A program made the translations under genes and the position numbers. 64,000 nt of DNA from Micropterus salmoides (Eukaryota > Chordata > Actinopteri > Centrarchiformes > Centrarchidae): assembly GCF_014851395.1 (NCBI RefSeq), contig NW_024044681.1, positions 20,724,992-20,788,991 on the forward strand, written 5' to 3'. Below the pieces are notes generated by a model. That model ran no database searches. It saw only the letters and a program-made list of their open reading frames with translations, and was not told the origin of the DNA. Shown here piece by piece: positions 1 through 13,593 of the stretch; positions within the stretch are counted from its first letter, which is position 1; each line of letters begins with the position of its first letter.

Positions 1-3000
1 CAACCCAAAGTTCCTGGCGGTCATCGTTGAATCCAGCGGTGGAGGTTCGTTCCTGGTCCTGCCCCTCTCTAAGGTCAGTAAGGTCAAAGGGGAAACATTC
101 CTGGGCCGCAGAGGGTGGAAACCGAACAGAATGTCTTTGAGTTCGTGTAAATCTGTCTGCCTCTGAAAATGATGATCCCAAAGCTGCAAAAATTTGATAA
201 ACTCTGCATTAAACACCTAACATGTTTTAGTTTTCTACATGATTGAATTGGTAGTGTATGTGCTCTTTATAATTAATATGCAGGTCAAGTCTGCCTTTGC
301 CTGGATTTCTGTACTTTTCTATAGCGCTTTTTTCCTCTTTTCTTCTCTTGTTTCCGTCTGGTGCCAACTTAACCTCAAAGAGAAAGTTGGCACGTTTTTT
401 AAGTTACTGTCTAGTCAGTGTTGTTAATAAGTGCCCACAATGAAATTAATAGCAGAATCATTCAGTTTTTGTTTGCATCAGGGGTCAGTTTGAGTAAAGG
501 CACCACCAGTTGATGTTTGGCCTTGGCGGTTCAGGTTCTGGAGGGGCCATATAGCCTATTCACAGCTGCGATTTGAGTGGCAGCCTCAGCCTCTCAAATG
601 TCAAAGGTACTTTAGTTGTCACAAACACATACATGTTGCGAAATTCATTCTCTGCATTTAACCCATCCCTCAAGGGAGCAGCCGCTGTGCAGCACCTGGG
701 GACCAATTCCAGATTTTTTTATATCAGTGTCTGGTTAATGGCACCGACTGAAGAACCTGGCATGTTTTGATGGTGGGGGACACCAGAGCCTAGACCAGGG
801 TCTGAGGCCACAGTGCTATCCACTGGACCACCGTGCAGCCTCTCTCTCTCTTCTCTGGCTTGAATAAATATGGCTGAATATCCAAGTAATACAAAACACT
901 TACTGTATCCTTGTCAACACTGACATACATGTGCCTATTTTTCCTTTTAGGTGATTAAACAGCGAGAATAATACGCTTTGTTTTGGGCAAGATTATACAT
1001 TTTTAGCCACACTAGTGTCATGGCTCCATGGATGGCATGTCATTTATACAGATGTTCATGGTCCTGAATAGAATAAATCCTATCGACTTTGGTTCATTCC
1101 TTAATTTGAGTATATGAGCCGTTCCTTCCTTGTGAGGGATTTCTGTGTTGAACATGTTGATTTTTGCATGCTGCAAACAGATATTCAAGTTGAGTTTTTA
1201 TTACGGGTTTGTCGGCATGCTGACTATAAACTATATCCCTGTCAATCAGCTCCCTGCATCTGCCCATGTCCCATGCTGTCACCAACTGTTGCAGCAGGGT
1301 GTTTTTCTCATATAAGAGTCAGGGGAAATGAGAAGAAAGAATAGAGGGAACTTTACGGGGAAAGAGGAAGAAAAGAAAGAGAAGTAAAGAGAGTTTTTTT
1401 TTTTCCCCCCAAAGGAACAGCCTGTAACCTTTTTATATCTCATAGTTCATCACCTGACTTTTTTGTTCAGCTCATCAAGGTCACTAAAGGCAATTCCATG
1501 TTGAATACTAAAAGCAGCGTGGCCACAGTTTCAGATGGCTATAAGCATTAGCTATAAGTAATATAACCAGATGATCATGTTACATGATACAATCAGCAGG
1601 CTGCATAATGGGGAGGGTGAAGAAAAAGACTTCCAAAGCTCCTGGCAGACAGTTCTGCACTGAGGTCAAACAATGCATGTGACTCTTGGTGTTTGAAATA
1701 CAAAGAAAAACTCGTGTCTCATTTGGACTTATAAGGTAAATGTAATTCATATTAAGACTAAAAACAAACTGTTTTCAAAACCTTTTCAAGGCTGATCAGT
1801 GCCAAGTCATGGTATCGGCAGCGTGTTGGTTACAATAGCTTAACCTTTAACTTGATTTAGTATGTTTTTCCTTCTAATACCGGAGTATATAATATTGCAT
1901 CTAGCTGTCATGTTGGGGAAGCCTTGGGAAGGATACTGACATTGCAGCGACAGTAAAAGCAACAGGTCGAGACAGATCAGACATTTAAAGCTGCGATGCT
2001 TTAGTGGGGTGTGGGGCCTCGTGATCATAACAACATTGCCTTAAAATAAATGATGGACATTAGAAAGACCAAATTAAACTTGTGTCAATATTTAGATGTG
2101 GTGGGAGATAATATTTCAATACATTATCATATTAGGATATGCTACTCCAGCGATCCTAACTAAGTAAAATAGATTTTAAACTCTTTTTGTGATGGACTTT
2201 ATTTGAGATGAGCAATTTAGAAACAAAGTCATCACTGCTAAGAATCATCAGCAGTGCTAATTATTAGTGTCAACGGGCAAGAGCCATACTCAGTTTTTTG
2301 GAGACACAGGGAAAATGGATGTGATTATATACTGGAGTCATGGTGAACAGGTTTGCTATTAATACACACCGACGCGCTCTCCATCCTCCATCTCCCCCTC
2401 TGGGTCCCCAACGGGCCACAAGAAAAACTCCCCTTTCAACGCCTCGTCCGTTAGCTATAAATACACTTCACTTGGGGTGTCTGTTGTATGTGTGTGCAGG
2501 GAGTGATATCTCAAAAGCTGATACACATGTTCACACGATAGGAACAGGGAGACACGAAATAACCTGGAAGTAACATTATGATTTTAGTTTGGATCATCTA
2601 AAAATGTCTTTTTCCTTGAAGTCCCTTTAAGCTGCATGCTTCTTTCTTTAAGGTTTTAGTTGTATTTTGAAGGTTTACATTCGGTCTTGTTTAAATCAGA
2701 GATACATTCAGACAAAACTCTTCACGTAAATTTCCTCAAAGTCAGACTAATAACACTGCCTCCAGGGCCCCAAAAATAGGGCAGAACTAAAGTACAATAT
2801 GAAATAATTTTGAAGTTTCTCTCATGGAGTGGACTGTATAGTCTGCTATGTGCACTGTATTAGTAGGAATAGGAGACAAAATGGTACAAACTCAATGAGG
2901 GCAACAGGTCAGGGGACAATAGGGGCCAAACAGCAATTTTTTGCCTCATGACCTACCATCAGGACAAATCAATGGTTGTTTCGACAGCATTTCAATTACT

Positions 3001-6000
3001 CTATTTCAGCATGTAGTTTGGACCAGCAATCTCACAGCAAGGTCCATTTTTTGATCATATCACATGATCTTCATCAGCAGATGGGGTTTGCCCAGTGGTT
3101 ATGGGATTGTATTTGTTAAAATTTCCATTTTTCTGAGCTGTTTAAGGATTTCTCCATGTTGCTTAAAATTTTAAATTGAAAGTTATTCTTTATCATGGAA
3201 GTAGTAGTTGAAAGAACAGTCTTTGAAATACTCAAAAAAGGGAAATTTTTACATCTACAATTCCATGACAACTAAGCAAACTCCGTCTGCAGAGGAAGCT
3301 GTGGGATACGATCAAAAGCTGGGGATCTGCTACTAAATGGACCTTAGGGTAAGAATGTTTCATAATTTCCAAAGTCAAGAAGAAACTTTCAATCTGAATT
3401 AGTTCGTACCTGTTTCACATTGAAAAAAAGTAACTGAAATCCTGTTGAAACAACGGTTTCATGTAACTTTGAATGTATCCATAACCTTTCATTGGAACCT
3501 GATTTTAACTATTTTCTGATGTTTGTTGACCTGAAAATCAACGCCTACTACTGTTTTATTAATCACCTATTTTATGTCCGAACTCAGTCCACCATGTCAC
3601 TGCTGCTCTGTGTTACAGTCAGGCCGTGTGGATAAGAACTACCCTCTGGTGATCGGCCACTCTGGACCTGTTCTTGATATTGACTGGTGCCCTCATGACG
3701 ATAACGTTCTGGCCAGCTGCTCGGAGGACTGTACTGCAATGGTAATGCGTGTGTATGTGTGTGTAGGAAAACAAAACTACTTCTGAGTGGGAGAGAGAAG
3801 TTGCAAATGCATGTAGATGAGTTTGTTGTTTGGTGACTCAGATAACAGTGATGGAGGTCATTTCGGCCTGAGATTGTCATGTTTACCTGCCCGTTTAAAT
3901 AAGTGAAGTGAATCAGTCAATGCACCAGTGTGTCTACTGTCTACCTGTCTGACTGTCCACCCACCTGTTCCGCCCCCTCTATATCTCTCATCAGTCTACT
4001 CATCGTATTTTGGCCATGACAAGTTAGTCAGACTCTATTCTCTGTCTGCGACCAGCCTCCTCATTGTAACACAGCAGCAAATCCTGTTAAAATCATGTCA
4101 ACTTACAAGCTGTGTTGTGAACTCCACATCTTCTTTTCCACAGAGCCTTCAACTTGGACAGCGCATAATTAAAAGTTAGCTCTGACAGTTTAGTTTGAAT
4201 TTAAATATGGGAAATGGGATGGGAGGAAAGTGTATATTTAAAATCCTAATACATACACACAGTGCAGAATAGGTAAGAGTTGTAAACATAAACATATATT
4301 AATGTCAATATTGAATTTTGGACTGAATAGAAGCTCTAGTAGTTTTTGTAGGCCTGGTTGGGATACAGTGCAGGTATGTGGCCCTGAAGCTCATGACTGA
4401 GTTCAGTCAGCAGGGGTCACTGTAAAGCCATGACTGCAGGAAATGAAAAGCGATAGTTCACTCTCAAATCAACTCAACTCAACTTTATTTATTTACAACA
4501 CAAATGATCTAGTGATGAGAGTAGTAGTAGAATAATAATTGAGACTTCAGGGGAAATTCCTGAAGTGGTAAAGTTAGGCATGGTTAAAGGCTCGTGAGTA
4601 AAAGTGTGTTTTAAGATGACTCTTGAAAATCTCAATAGTGGGGGAGAGTCAGACAATGGGATGAAGATCTCAGTTCTCTCATAATGTGATAAGGGAACAG
4701 GAGTTCTGTAATGTAAGCGGGTGCAATTGAATATGAAAATATACTGATTGTACTATACTTTGTGACACTAAAGTTAATTTACTGTAAAACCCCCTTAAGG
4801 CTTGTGCAAACTACACGACTGTCAGTGTTGGCCGATGGCCGTGCTGTTCACACTACAGAACTTGCCGTCTTGTAACTGGAGTCTTGAAGTCGTTCACACT
4901 ACGTGACTGATCGGTGACAGGGGGTCACACACTACACGAGCTGACAGAGCTGTGGCATCTGTCGCATGGTCTCCAAACCACATTTTGTCAAGAAAACACA
5001 CGTGAAAGGGGAAATGACACGACGAAACAGCTGTTGTTTGTTATTATAAAGATAGAAATTATAAAGACAAAGAATCTGGGTGAAAGGATGGATTAGCACT
5101 GGCAGGTAGCAGGGATTGTCTGAGCTACAGAAAGGGCTGAAGGTGAGTAAAAAGGGTTTTGCGTGGAAAAAGTAGCTGCCTGCTCTCATTGGCTGGATGT
5201 GGATGTCGAGTCAGCTGATTTCTCCAGATAGGCTATTTGGAATGCTAGATATCTGGCAGAAGTAGGCGATGTGGCAGTGATGTGTGGGGGACCCCTTTTG
5301 ATGCGTCCTTGAGTAGTTCACACATATCCTACACATGTCAATCAGCCACTGATTTACTCCCATCACAGTCTGACGGTCACCGAGCAAGCAAATCGGGCTA
5401 AAAATCGTGCAGTGTGAACTAGCTTTAAGGCATCTAGGACTTATCCCCTTTTAATTTCCAGTTTTTATATAATATTTTTTTCCCATCTTGCTATTAGCCT
5501 ATAAACATTGTAAACACATGATTTTTTTTTCACATGATAATTGTGACAACTCCTTAGGTGACCTAGATTAGGGCTGCCACTAACAATTATTTCTCTTATA
5601 GATTCAATTGCAGATAATTTTCCTGATTTAATAGATTAGTTGTGTGATCTGTAAAATATTTGAAAATGTCACAGTTTCCCAGAGCCCAAGGTGACAGTGA
5701 CAAATTTCTTATTTTGTCTGATTAACAGTCCAAAACACAAAGATATTCAGTTTGCAAGAACATAAAACTGAGAAAAACATAAAATCCTCACATTGGTGGA
5801 GCATGAACAAGTACACTTTGGGTGTTTTTGCTTTAAAATGGCTCAAATTATATTCATTGATAATTGATTATCAAAATAGTTTCTGTAAATAGACTAATTG
5901 ATTAATGAACTACAGCAATGTTTTAGCGTTAATCTTGATGCCTTTTCTTTCATAATAGCAGCAACAAAAACTACAAAATAAAGATGTACTTGGTGGTAAA

Positions 6001-6631
6001 TATAACTATTAGGCTACAAATAATGTGTTTAATTATATTTAATAATGATATTTTATGATAACATTTCAGATTCTCTTCAGTAACTCTATAACTTGATATT
6101 AAAATATTATGGTCCAGTTACTTAAACCCTTTTAGCTTAATAGACAAATAAATATTGTTACTTTGGTTTAAAAAGTATATACTGCTTAAGTTACTTTGCT
6201 TTGTGTGTGTGCACACAAATGTTCATTATGTTAAGTATGTCAGCATGTGTCAAATATAAATTTGTATTATGACAACATGCCTCTTGACTCAGCATGTATC
6301 TGTGCATCCACAGTTGTCACTGAGGACAGATTTGCTCCCACTTGTTCACAACAACATCGCAGGAATCTTTGTGCTATCGATTGATTTGAAACGCTGCTTC
6401 TCCTATGGCAACAGCTGCTGGGAGGCTGTTTTGAATGCAGTGGGTTTCCCTTTGTGTGTATGTGTGTGTGAGTATTTGTGTGTGTATGCTTTGTTTATGT
6501 CCCACACATGGACAGACAGTTGCAGCTGTCCAGTCTTGGCAGTGGTGCTGCTGTGAAGCAGAAAGACCATAACTGTGATGTCAGTCTCATCAGTTCAGAG
6601 AGATCATTGTGTCATCTGAAAAGGCTCATTA

Positions 6632-6663
<32 letters not shown>

Positions 6664-9112
6664 TACTGGGGAGCAACAGGGCCAGAGCTGTGTGTGTCTT
6701 ATGTGGATCGACAAATCACCTACTAAAAGCCCACATTTCAACAAGCTATAAGTGAGAAATTGAGAAATGTGTTTTTCTGGACCAGTTTTGTCATTAATGT
6801 TTTTGTGGCACCCTCCTGTGAAGGAAGGAAGGAATTCATAAAAGCACAACATAGTGCATAAAGTTGCACCTGTTCAGGTCACATGCTCATGTCATGACTT
6901 GCCTGTATGCTGTTTTATAAGGAAGTACTGTGACATGCTAACCCTGTTGTCAGGACACTAAAGTCATGTTCTCGGTATTGTTTCTGGGATTTTGGAGGTT
7001 TAAACAACCAGAGCAGTGGTTTGCATTCTGCAGTTACACAGAATTTACACATGGTGTCTTTTTAAAGTGTGAAAATGAAATGACTGAAAGGCAATTCAAA
7101 CAAGTTGATTTTCCTTTCATTCACAAACACCTCAACAAATCTATTAGAGGTGTCTCAAAAAACATGGCAGTCCTACTTGTCACCAGGAGCATTAAATGGA
7201 TTGGCATATACTTCAAGTAGACTACCAATTTACAGTAATTTCTAATACACTAATTACTGAACAGATAACACTTCTTGTGCAACATCATCAAGATCAATGC
7301 TTTAATTTTTCTTCATCACTCCTCTCCAGGTGTGGCAGATTCCAGATCACTCACTGACCCGCCCCCTCTCCGATCCTATTGTGGTCCTGGAGGGACACTC
7401 CAAACGTGTTGGCATCGTCAGCTGGCATCCCACCGCACGCAACATACTCCTCACTGCGGGTAGGACACACACACACACACACATCCCAGTTTCCTTCAAA
7501 AACTTATAATCTTTTGACTTCATGTGACAGAGGTGAGTGTGATTAAAAGAAACAAATGAGGGATTCTCCCCCTTCCTCTTCTTACATAACATTCAGATGT
7601 CCATTTTTTTCCTCTGACCTCAGGCAGTGATAACCTGATTATTATCTGGAACGTGGGGACAGGCGAGCCCCTCATCTCCATGGACGACCACCCAGACCTA
7701 ATCTACAGTATCAGCTGGAACCGTAACGGCAGCTTGTTTTGCACCACCTGTAAGGACCGTCGTCTGCGTGTCTGCGACCCCCGCAAGAGGGAGGTGGTTG
7801 CGGTGAGTGAGTAGAAAATACTACTAAATATATGCTTCACAGTAAAATTCATTCTAATACCACTATCTGAACTGCTTTAACAAAAGAGTATATTATAAGG
7901 CCAGAAGAATAAAAGTATTTCTGCTGATCCTGGAAAGGACCCATTAAAGTAAGGGTTGATATTTTGGGAAATACTCTTTTCTCTTTTCAATTTTCTGAAG
8001 CAGAGTTAGCTTAGAAGATTGATTCCACACCCCGTAAAATGTATGGCTACAGCCAGCAGCCAGCTAGTTTAGCTACATGCTTACACACGTAAATAACTGC
8101 CGCTCTGTTTAGTTTTTCTTTTACACATACTTCGATAATTCATTTATAATTTGCATCTGTTAATTCCACATTTATATTTTTTTAAATCTGTTTATGTCAA
8201 CTGTATGTTTATGTCTAGCACCTTATCACCATAGAAAGTTCCTCGTACCTGTAAAATGCTACTTTGCAATAAAGCTCATTCTGATTAGCTTAGCACAAAG
8301 ACTGGGGTAAACAGCTAGTCTGGCTCTGTAACTGTAACAAAGTAAGTTTACCAGTAGGCTTACTTCTGAAGTTCACTAACGCCGCTTTACAAGGGGTGAT
8401 TTGCTGGATTATTTCTTAGCTGGGAGGAAGTAACTTGAGGCTTCGAATGGATCACTAGACCTTTGACAACACTTATTTTCCCCATAAGCCTAAACAAATA
8501 ACTCTATGCGATCAGCTGAGTTGAAATGAATCCCCAGACACCAAAAAAAGGGAATAAAAAAAATGAACTCTTGTAGTAATGTCTGTCCCTCCGCTGACCA
8601 ACAGGAACGTCTGGCTCCACACGAGGGGATCCGGCCAATGAGAGCCATCTTCACCAGAGACGGAAACATCTTCACCACAGGATTCACCAGGATGAGCCAG
8701 AGAGAGCTCGGACTCTGGGACCCGGTAAGAGCAATTCAAATATCACATGCTGTTCATGCATTTAAAAAATGTGCAGGAATATACATGCACTTATATACGT
8801 GTACACAACAAATTGTTGGCCTCCTTCATTGTTTTTACTCCCCACAGACAAACTTTGAGGAACCCATTGCACTGCTGGAGTTGGACACAAGCAATGGAGT
8901 GTTGTTACCATATTATGATGCAGATGCAAACATGGTCTACCTCTGTGGAAAGGTGCAGAGACATTTAGGTTTAATGATTCAAATCATGTTTGTAAATATG
9001 CTATTTAATATGTACATAAATATGTGCAGATCCATTGTATTTCCATCCTTATTAATGACAATGTCATGTTTATCTTTGACATGTTTAATATGTGTAATGT
9101 GTTTCCTGTATT

Positions 9113-9147
<35 letters not shown>

Positions 9148-11136
9148 AGGGGGACAGCAGTATCCGTTACTTTGAGATCACAGACGAGCCGCCGTACGTC
9201 CACTACCTCAATACCTTCAGCAGTAAGGAGCCCCAGAGAGGGATGGGCTTCATGCCCAAGAGAGGTGTGGACGTCAGCAAATGTGAGATTGCTAGGTAAG
9301 ATACTGCTTATGCAATAAATGAGCATAGATCACAGCTTTATAGCATTGTTTAATGGGATGTAAATTCTACAGATGTCGCTTAAAGGTGGCCATGGAACTC
9401 TAATTTTGGTAATGATGCCTTAACTGACAAGTGATTCAATAACATCAGGAGATGTTACATGTAACAGGCTTGATGGTGTGGTTTTCATATTACTAAGTTT
9501 AGCTCTGACCATCAGGTATCCCACTGGTTTAATGAATTTGTCAGTATATCACCCTCCAGAGTTCAGTTTAATAGCATTTACAAATACGTACTAGTTATTG
9601 CAGTGTCCATCAGTGAAAATATGATCCATTAATTGTGTATCCACCACAAGGCTACATATTTGTAATTGCTGTTTTGTGTGTACAGTTTAGAGAGAACTTC
9701 ACTTATCTAACTATATACTTTATACTTCACTTAATTTCAGGTTGGCAGCTGTGTGTATACTATTTTATCCACTGCATTTATGTCAGAAATGTCCATATGT
9801 AATGAATTATCCATCACGCAACTCTCAGAGTGCATGAGATCATCTTATAGGTTACGCTTACGAACATAAAGTATAAGCTGATACACAGATGTGGAAAACC
9901 ACAACTAGGCTGTCTTCTCTCCTCTTTTCACCTGTCCTCTTAGATTATTCAAACTCCTTGACAAGAAGTGTGAGCCCATAACAATGACAGTGCCCAGAAA
10001 AGTAAGTCCAACTGACCCTACAAACCTTTAACTGTCACAGTGGTCGAAGGTAAGTGAGTACATTACTCAAGTACTGTGCATAAGTACAATTTTGAGGTAC
10101 TTTTACTTTACTTCAGTATTTCCATTTAATGTTACTTCATACTTAATAATGTAATGTTGGTAATGTTTTCCCTCTGCTACATTTCCCCCCAAAAGCTCTA
10201 GTTACTAGTTTTTGATTAATATTTTCCTACAAAACATATGATGAGTTTATAAATTATGATGTGTTGAAGCAATTAAAATGAGCTGCACCTTGCACCACAT
10301 GTTACAAAACAAAACTAAAATATGTCACGGTTTTTCACCCCGACAACTCTTTTGCACAGTCGGACCTCTTCCAGGACGACCTGTACCCGGACACAGCTGG
10401 GCCTGATCCCGCCATGGAGCCTGAAGAGTGGCTGGAGGGCCGCAACGAAGATCCAATTCTTGTGTCCATGAGGGGCGGCTATGTGCCACCCAAGAGCAGA
10501 GAGCTCAAAGTGGCAAAAAAGAACCTGCTGGACTCCAGACCCACCACCCGACGTAGCATGTCCACTTTGGAAACCAACAGTCTGCCGGTAAGTTGTGGCA
10601 TGCATTATGTTACCTGTTGTTACATGTTCACATAATGTATATCCTGTATGTGGACCACTGGTTTGTTATACTACATTAGATATATAGCATTGTGTCGCAC
10701 ATTTTCAATAGAAAAAAACTTCTTCTTTAGCTTTGGAGCCCATAAACTGAATACACCGTTACTCTTACGAACATCTGCCTCTCCTTTTAACATGTTTCTG
10801 TTTATCTCTCCTCTATTTGTACCTGCCCACAACTTTTTTCCCCCAAAGCTCCCCTTCTTGTTTTGGTTATTTTTTCTAGTTGCTCACTGTCCTTGACCTA
10901 TTTTTCCTCTTTCTGTTTTTCTTAATCCTTAATTTTTCCCTCCCTGTCACTGTCTTTTTTCCTTTCTTCTTCCGTGTCCTTTTTGTCCTTCTTTCCCCTC
11001 TTCTCCTGTCCAGCCTCAGTTGCTTGAGAGGTTGTTGGAGGAGATTCAGAATCTGAAGGCCACCGTTTTGTCTCAGGAGAAGAGAATCTGTGACTTGGAG
11101 AATAAGCTTTCCCAGTACACCAACGGCACTGACTGA
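1..11136 (+). CDS. coro6: Type I coronin, coro6-like; 5' end outside the window
   Basis: Coding exons are 1-73 (partial), 3619-3741, 7330-7459, 7624-7802, 8605-8724, 8848-8952, 9150-9295, 9944-10001, 10360-10587 and 11014-11136 (stop TGA). All junctions are GT-AG and the phases join into one open frame of about 427 residues. Coronins are WD40 beta-propeller proteins that bind F-actin and Arp2/3 and regulate actin turnover at the cell cortex. Visible motifs are NPKFLAVIVESSGGGSFLV, GHSGPVLDIDWCPH, LEGHSKRVGIVSWHPTARN, WNRNGSLFCTTCKDRR, GDSSIRYFEITDEPPYVHYL, and the type I extension SDLFQDDLYPDTAGPDPA followed by a variable linker. The last exon encodes a coiled coil (LLERLLEEIQNLKATVLSQE) ending NGTD. 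The coiled coil and the GTD end resemble CORO6 more than CORO1A, 1B or 1C, judged from memory of the family. Type I coronin is near certain; the paralogue is less so. About 50 N-terminal residues lie upstream. Confidence 0.93.
74..3618 (+). other. Coronin intron with an old interspersed repeat
   Basis: This is a 3.5-kb intron with no supported exon. Around 590-840 lies a sequence of fish-repeat character: a 'tcattctctgcatttaaccc' block and a 'ccactggaccaccgtgcagc' end. I recognise it only as a dispersed repeat. A purine-rich stretch at about 1330-1400 and ordinary AT-rich DNA fill the rest. Confidence 0.5.
3742..7329 (+). other. Coronin intron, 3.6 kb
   Basis: No exon is supported here. It contains the MITE at about 4795-5430, an AT-rich stretch at 5440-6240 and a compound (GT)n(GA)n microsatellite near 6630-6662. 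A 'caactcaactcaactttatt' block at about 4471-4490 looks like the 3' tail of an old LINE or SINE. Confidence 0.5.
4795..5430. mobile_element. Non-autonomous DNA transposon (MITE) in a coronin intron
   Basis: The two ends form an imperfect inverted repeat. The left end reads CTTAAGGCTTGTGCAAACTA and the right end, read backwards, CTTAAAGCTAGTTCACACTG. Both continue with a 'CACGA' block. The interior has no conserved frame. A 40-bp remnant of the same end is present at 24568-24607, so this is a dispersed family. Its superfamily cannot be named from the ends alone. Confidence 0.6.
7930..8500. mobile_element. Fish MITE-like repeat, interrupted by a LINE 3' tail
   Basis: Blocks such as 'gatattttgggaaatactct', 'gctacagccagcagccagct' and 'ttagcacaaagactggggta' belong to a short element that is very common in teleost introns. 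A second, more decayed relative sits at about 35750-36000 ('ccaaaggaacacaaaatgtg'). Between about 8085 and 8285 it is split by unrelated AT-rich sequence ending 'aataaagctcattctgatt', which resembles a truncated LINE 3' tail. Superfamily not assigned. Confidence 0.55.
9119..9147 (+). repeat. (TG)n tract abutting a coronin splice acceptor
   Basis: About 14 TG units run directly into the TAG acceptor of the exon starting at 9150, so the usual polypyrimidine tract is replaced by a TG repeat. Confidence 0.9.
9296..10359 (+). other. Coronin introns with an 'AAGTA'-type repeat
   Basis: Apart from the 58-bp exon at 9944-10001 no coding sequence is seen. At about 10040-10160 there is a run of 'agtacattactcaagtactg' and 'ggtacttttactttacttca' character. 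It matches a dispersed fish repeat also seen at about 26150-26280. Confidence 0.45.
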
Positions 11137-11281
11137 AGAACTGGTCAGAATGTCAGAATCAGTATTATTATAGAAACACATTTTCCTTGCATTGACAAGG
11201 AACCACTCTCCTAAATGATCAATCAGTGTTGCCCCTTTATTAAAGGTACCATTGTGGAATAATATTAATGTGGACAAGTTA

Positions 11282-11849
11282 AATAAAAATTGATTGTGCA
11301 ACAAATTTGCACAAATTACATCCATAACCAGTGTAATTGTTCCACATTCCAGTTTTAACATAATGTACCTTTAATGCGACAGCAAAAATATTTTAATATA
11401 CTCACACCTTCAGTGATTTGTAAAGAATGAGAAGGGTGCAAATGTGGAATGAGGGGGCAGTAGGTTAAAGGTAATGTGCAAGTTGAGTTAAAGGTCTGTA
11501 GAAAGTCTATGCTGTTATGACTTTTTTAATACCACTGTCAGAAAAGTATGCAAAAAGTAGCAAAAATCAGAAAAAGACTAGAATGCAATTCTTTGGTTTT
11601 GGTAAATTGCATCTACATACTCCCCACAGATATACATCAAGCAAGCACACTTCTCAACACGTTTGCTTCGCCCTCTGTATCATATGATCACTGACCAGTT
11701 TCTTTAAATAAATCTCTGAAAACTTCTCAAAATGTAAATAATAATTAAGGAACTAGGAGAAAATGTGTTAAACTTGTAGCAAAATGTGAAAACAAATGTT
11801 TTGTGTTCTGTAAAGGATTATACATTAGACAGATTATGACAACAATAAA
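11282..11849 (+). other. Coronin 3' UTR poly(A) signal candidates
   Basis: After the coronin stop at 11136 there is an AATAAA at 11282-11287 and another at 11844-11849. Either could end the transcript, and I cannot tell which is used. The sequence between them shows no coding signal. Confidence 0.5.
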
Positions 11850-12894
11850 ACAGTGTTTTGTTTTTTTTTTTAAATCCTGCCTCTTCCATTTGTTGTTACA
11901 ACAAGTGAATTTCCTGTTGAAAAATGATCACATGCCATCGATGGGTGCCTTCACATGTGAGAGGCTACACAGTGACGAGCTGACCTTCTAGTATCTTAAT
12001 CTGCGTGTGCATGATTTCTCTGGTCAACTTTAGGACTTAGGCTGGCTCATAAACAGGAGGAAATACATTTATTAAATAGTTGTGTAGTGAACCAACCAGT
12101 GGACACTTAATTATTTCATGTCAAAAAGAAGAATGCAGCATCTCCCTCTTTGTCTCTCTAAGAGAAGGGGGGTGAGTTATCACCCGTCAAGCAGACAGGC
12201 CGACTAGAGGTCCAAAACACAAAACGGGGAGGGGGTTTGAAAGGTCTGCTACATTAAACACTTATTATTTCCACTCTGAGTGCTGGTTGGGAGGTTTTAA
12301 CCATAGAGCCCACCATCTCCGGTGAAGTTGAGATAACGAACTCTACGCAATAACAATTTTAACCTTATATTAGTCCAGAGACTAACCTTACCCGGAACCA
12401 GGCTGTCAGGACCTCTATGGACAGAGACTATAAACTAAAGGGCCAAACTGGATCTGCAACACACACACACTGCCACAGATCAAAGGAAAGGGTCCCCCTT
12501 TGTTTACTCTTCTGACATGAGTGTAGAACTGAGTCACTACATTCTGCGGTCATAAAATGCTACAGGACTTTGTGATTTTGAAGAGATGCCCAATCATTCC
12601 CTATACAGGCAAAATCTATGTACCAAAAGGACAAATGTGAAAAAGGAGAATTTATATGGTACAGAAATATTATCCTGTGTAATACAATGAATTTTCCCAG
12701 CTCCTGGACCAAGGATTGAATTTAAAGTTTAAGTAATCAAAGTTATCTTCAGCCTCCATTCATGAAACCAGTGTCCCCCAGAGGACAAAAGAGGTATAAC
12801 ATGCATTGTTCTTAAACCTCATCTTTAAGCGTACATTCTTGTCTGTGTCTGTTGTTTAATCTGATGCCATGTTCAAATACCTCCTCATATCTTC
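11850..12894. other. Intergenic DNA, no gene recognised
   Basis: No conserved frame, RNA gene or clear transposon end is seen in this 1-kb stretch downstream of the coronin gene. Confidence 0.4.
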
Positions 12895-12898
12895 TTAA

Positions 12899-13589
12899 AG
12901 AGGTGGTATTATGCTCATTTTCAAGTTCAAAATCCTACTTAGGGGTTGTACCAGAACAGGTTTACATGGTTTAATTTTCAAAACACACCATATTTTTTGT
13001 CTATAGTGCATTGCTGCAGCTCCTCCGTTCACCCTGTGTTGTAATGCTTCGCTTTAGCTATGGAGTGACACATCTTGTCTCTAAATGATCTTTGTTGGAA
13101 GTTGCACATGCGCAGTTCCTAATTAAGGACTACTAGCCAATCAGAAGCAGAGAAGGACGGGTCAGTGAGAAGCCTGGCTTCAGTTGAGCTGTACATGTTG
13201 CCGACCGGCTTGTTAACATATACTGGAGCAAGAGTTTCAGAGTGGTGAGTTATTAATCTGTAACAAAAGTATCTTTCATCCATAAAGTTTTAACTGAGCT
13301 CTGTCTCTACATCACAGTAACAACTTTATGTCCATTGACTGCCTGGAGGGTAGCTAGTGTTTGGAAGGGAGAGGAGAGGTGTGTGCTGCAGATCAGTGTT
13401 TTTGAGGGCGTGTCGGAGTAGCCGCTTGGCGAGCGTTATATGAGGCGCATTTAGCTTTGCAAAGGGAAAGTCCAGAGAAGTGTTTTCTGACTTTGGGCTT
13501 TTTCACATGGCAAACCTATTACATGGACAAAAAAGGTATAAAACTCAATAAAGGAGAGGGGAAAAGCCAAAAAGCATAATACCACCTCT
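12899..13589. mobile_element. 691-bp MITE with TTAA target duplications
   Basis: Terminal inverted repeats begin AGAGGTGGTATTATGC on the left and end with its exact complement on the right. The element is flanked by TTAA at 12895-12898 and 13590-13593. TTAA duplications are typical of the piggyBac and Kolobok superfamilies. There is no transposase frame inside, so it is non-autonomous. The boundaries and duplication are seen directly; the superfamily is inference. Confidence 0.8.
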
Positions 13590-13593
13590 TTAA

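Noticed and set aside
8563..9318. A single 251-codon open frame on the plus strand
   Set aside because: It joins two coronin exons through an intron without a stop. The protein motifs and splice sites show separate exons at 8605-8724, 8848-8952 and 9150-9295.
10876..11361. A 161-codon minus-strand frame ending in a Lys/Arg-rich tail
   Set aside because: It lies opposite the last coronin exon, its pyrimidine-rich acceptor tract and 3' UTR, which accounts for the basic composition.
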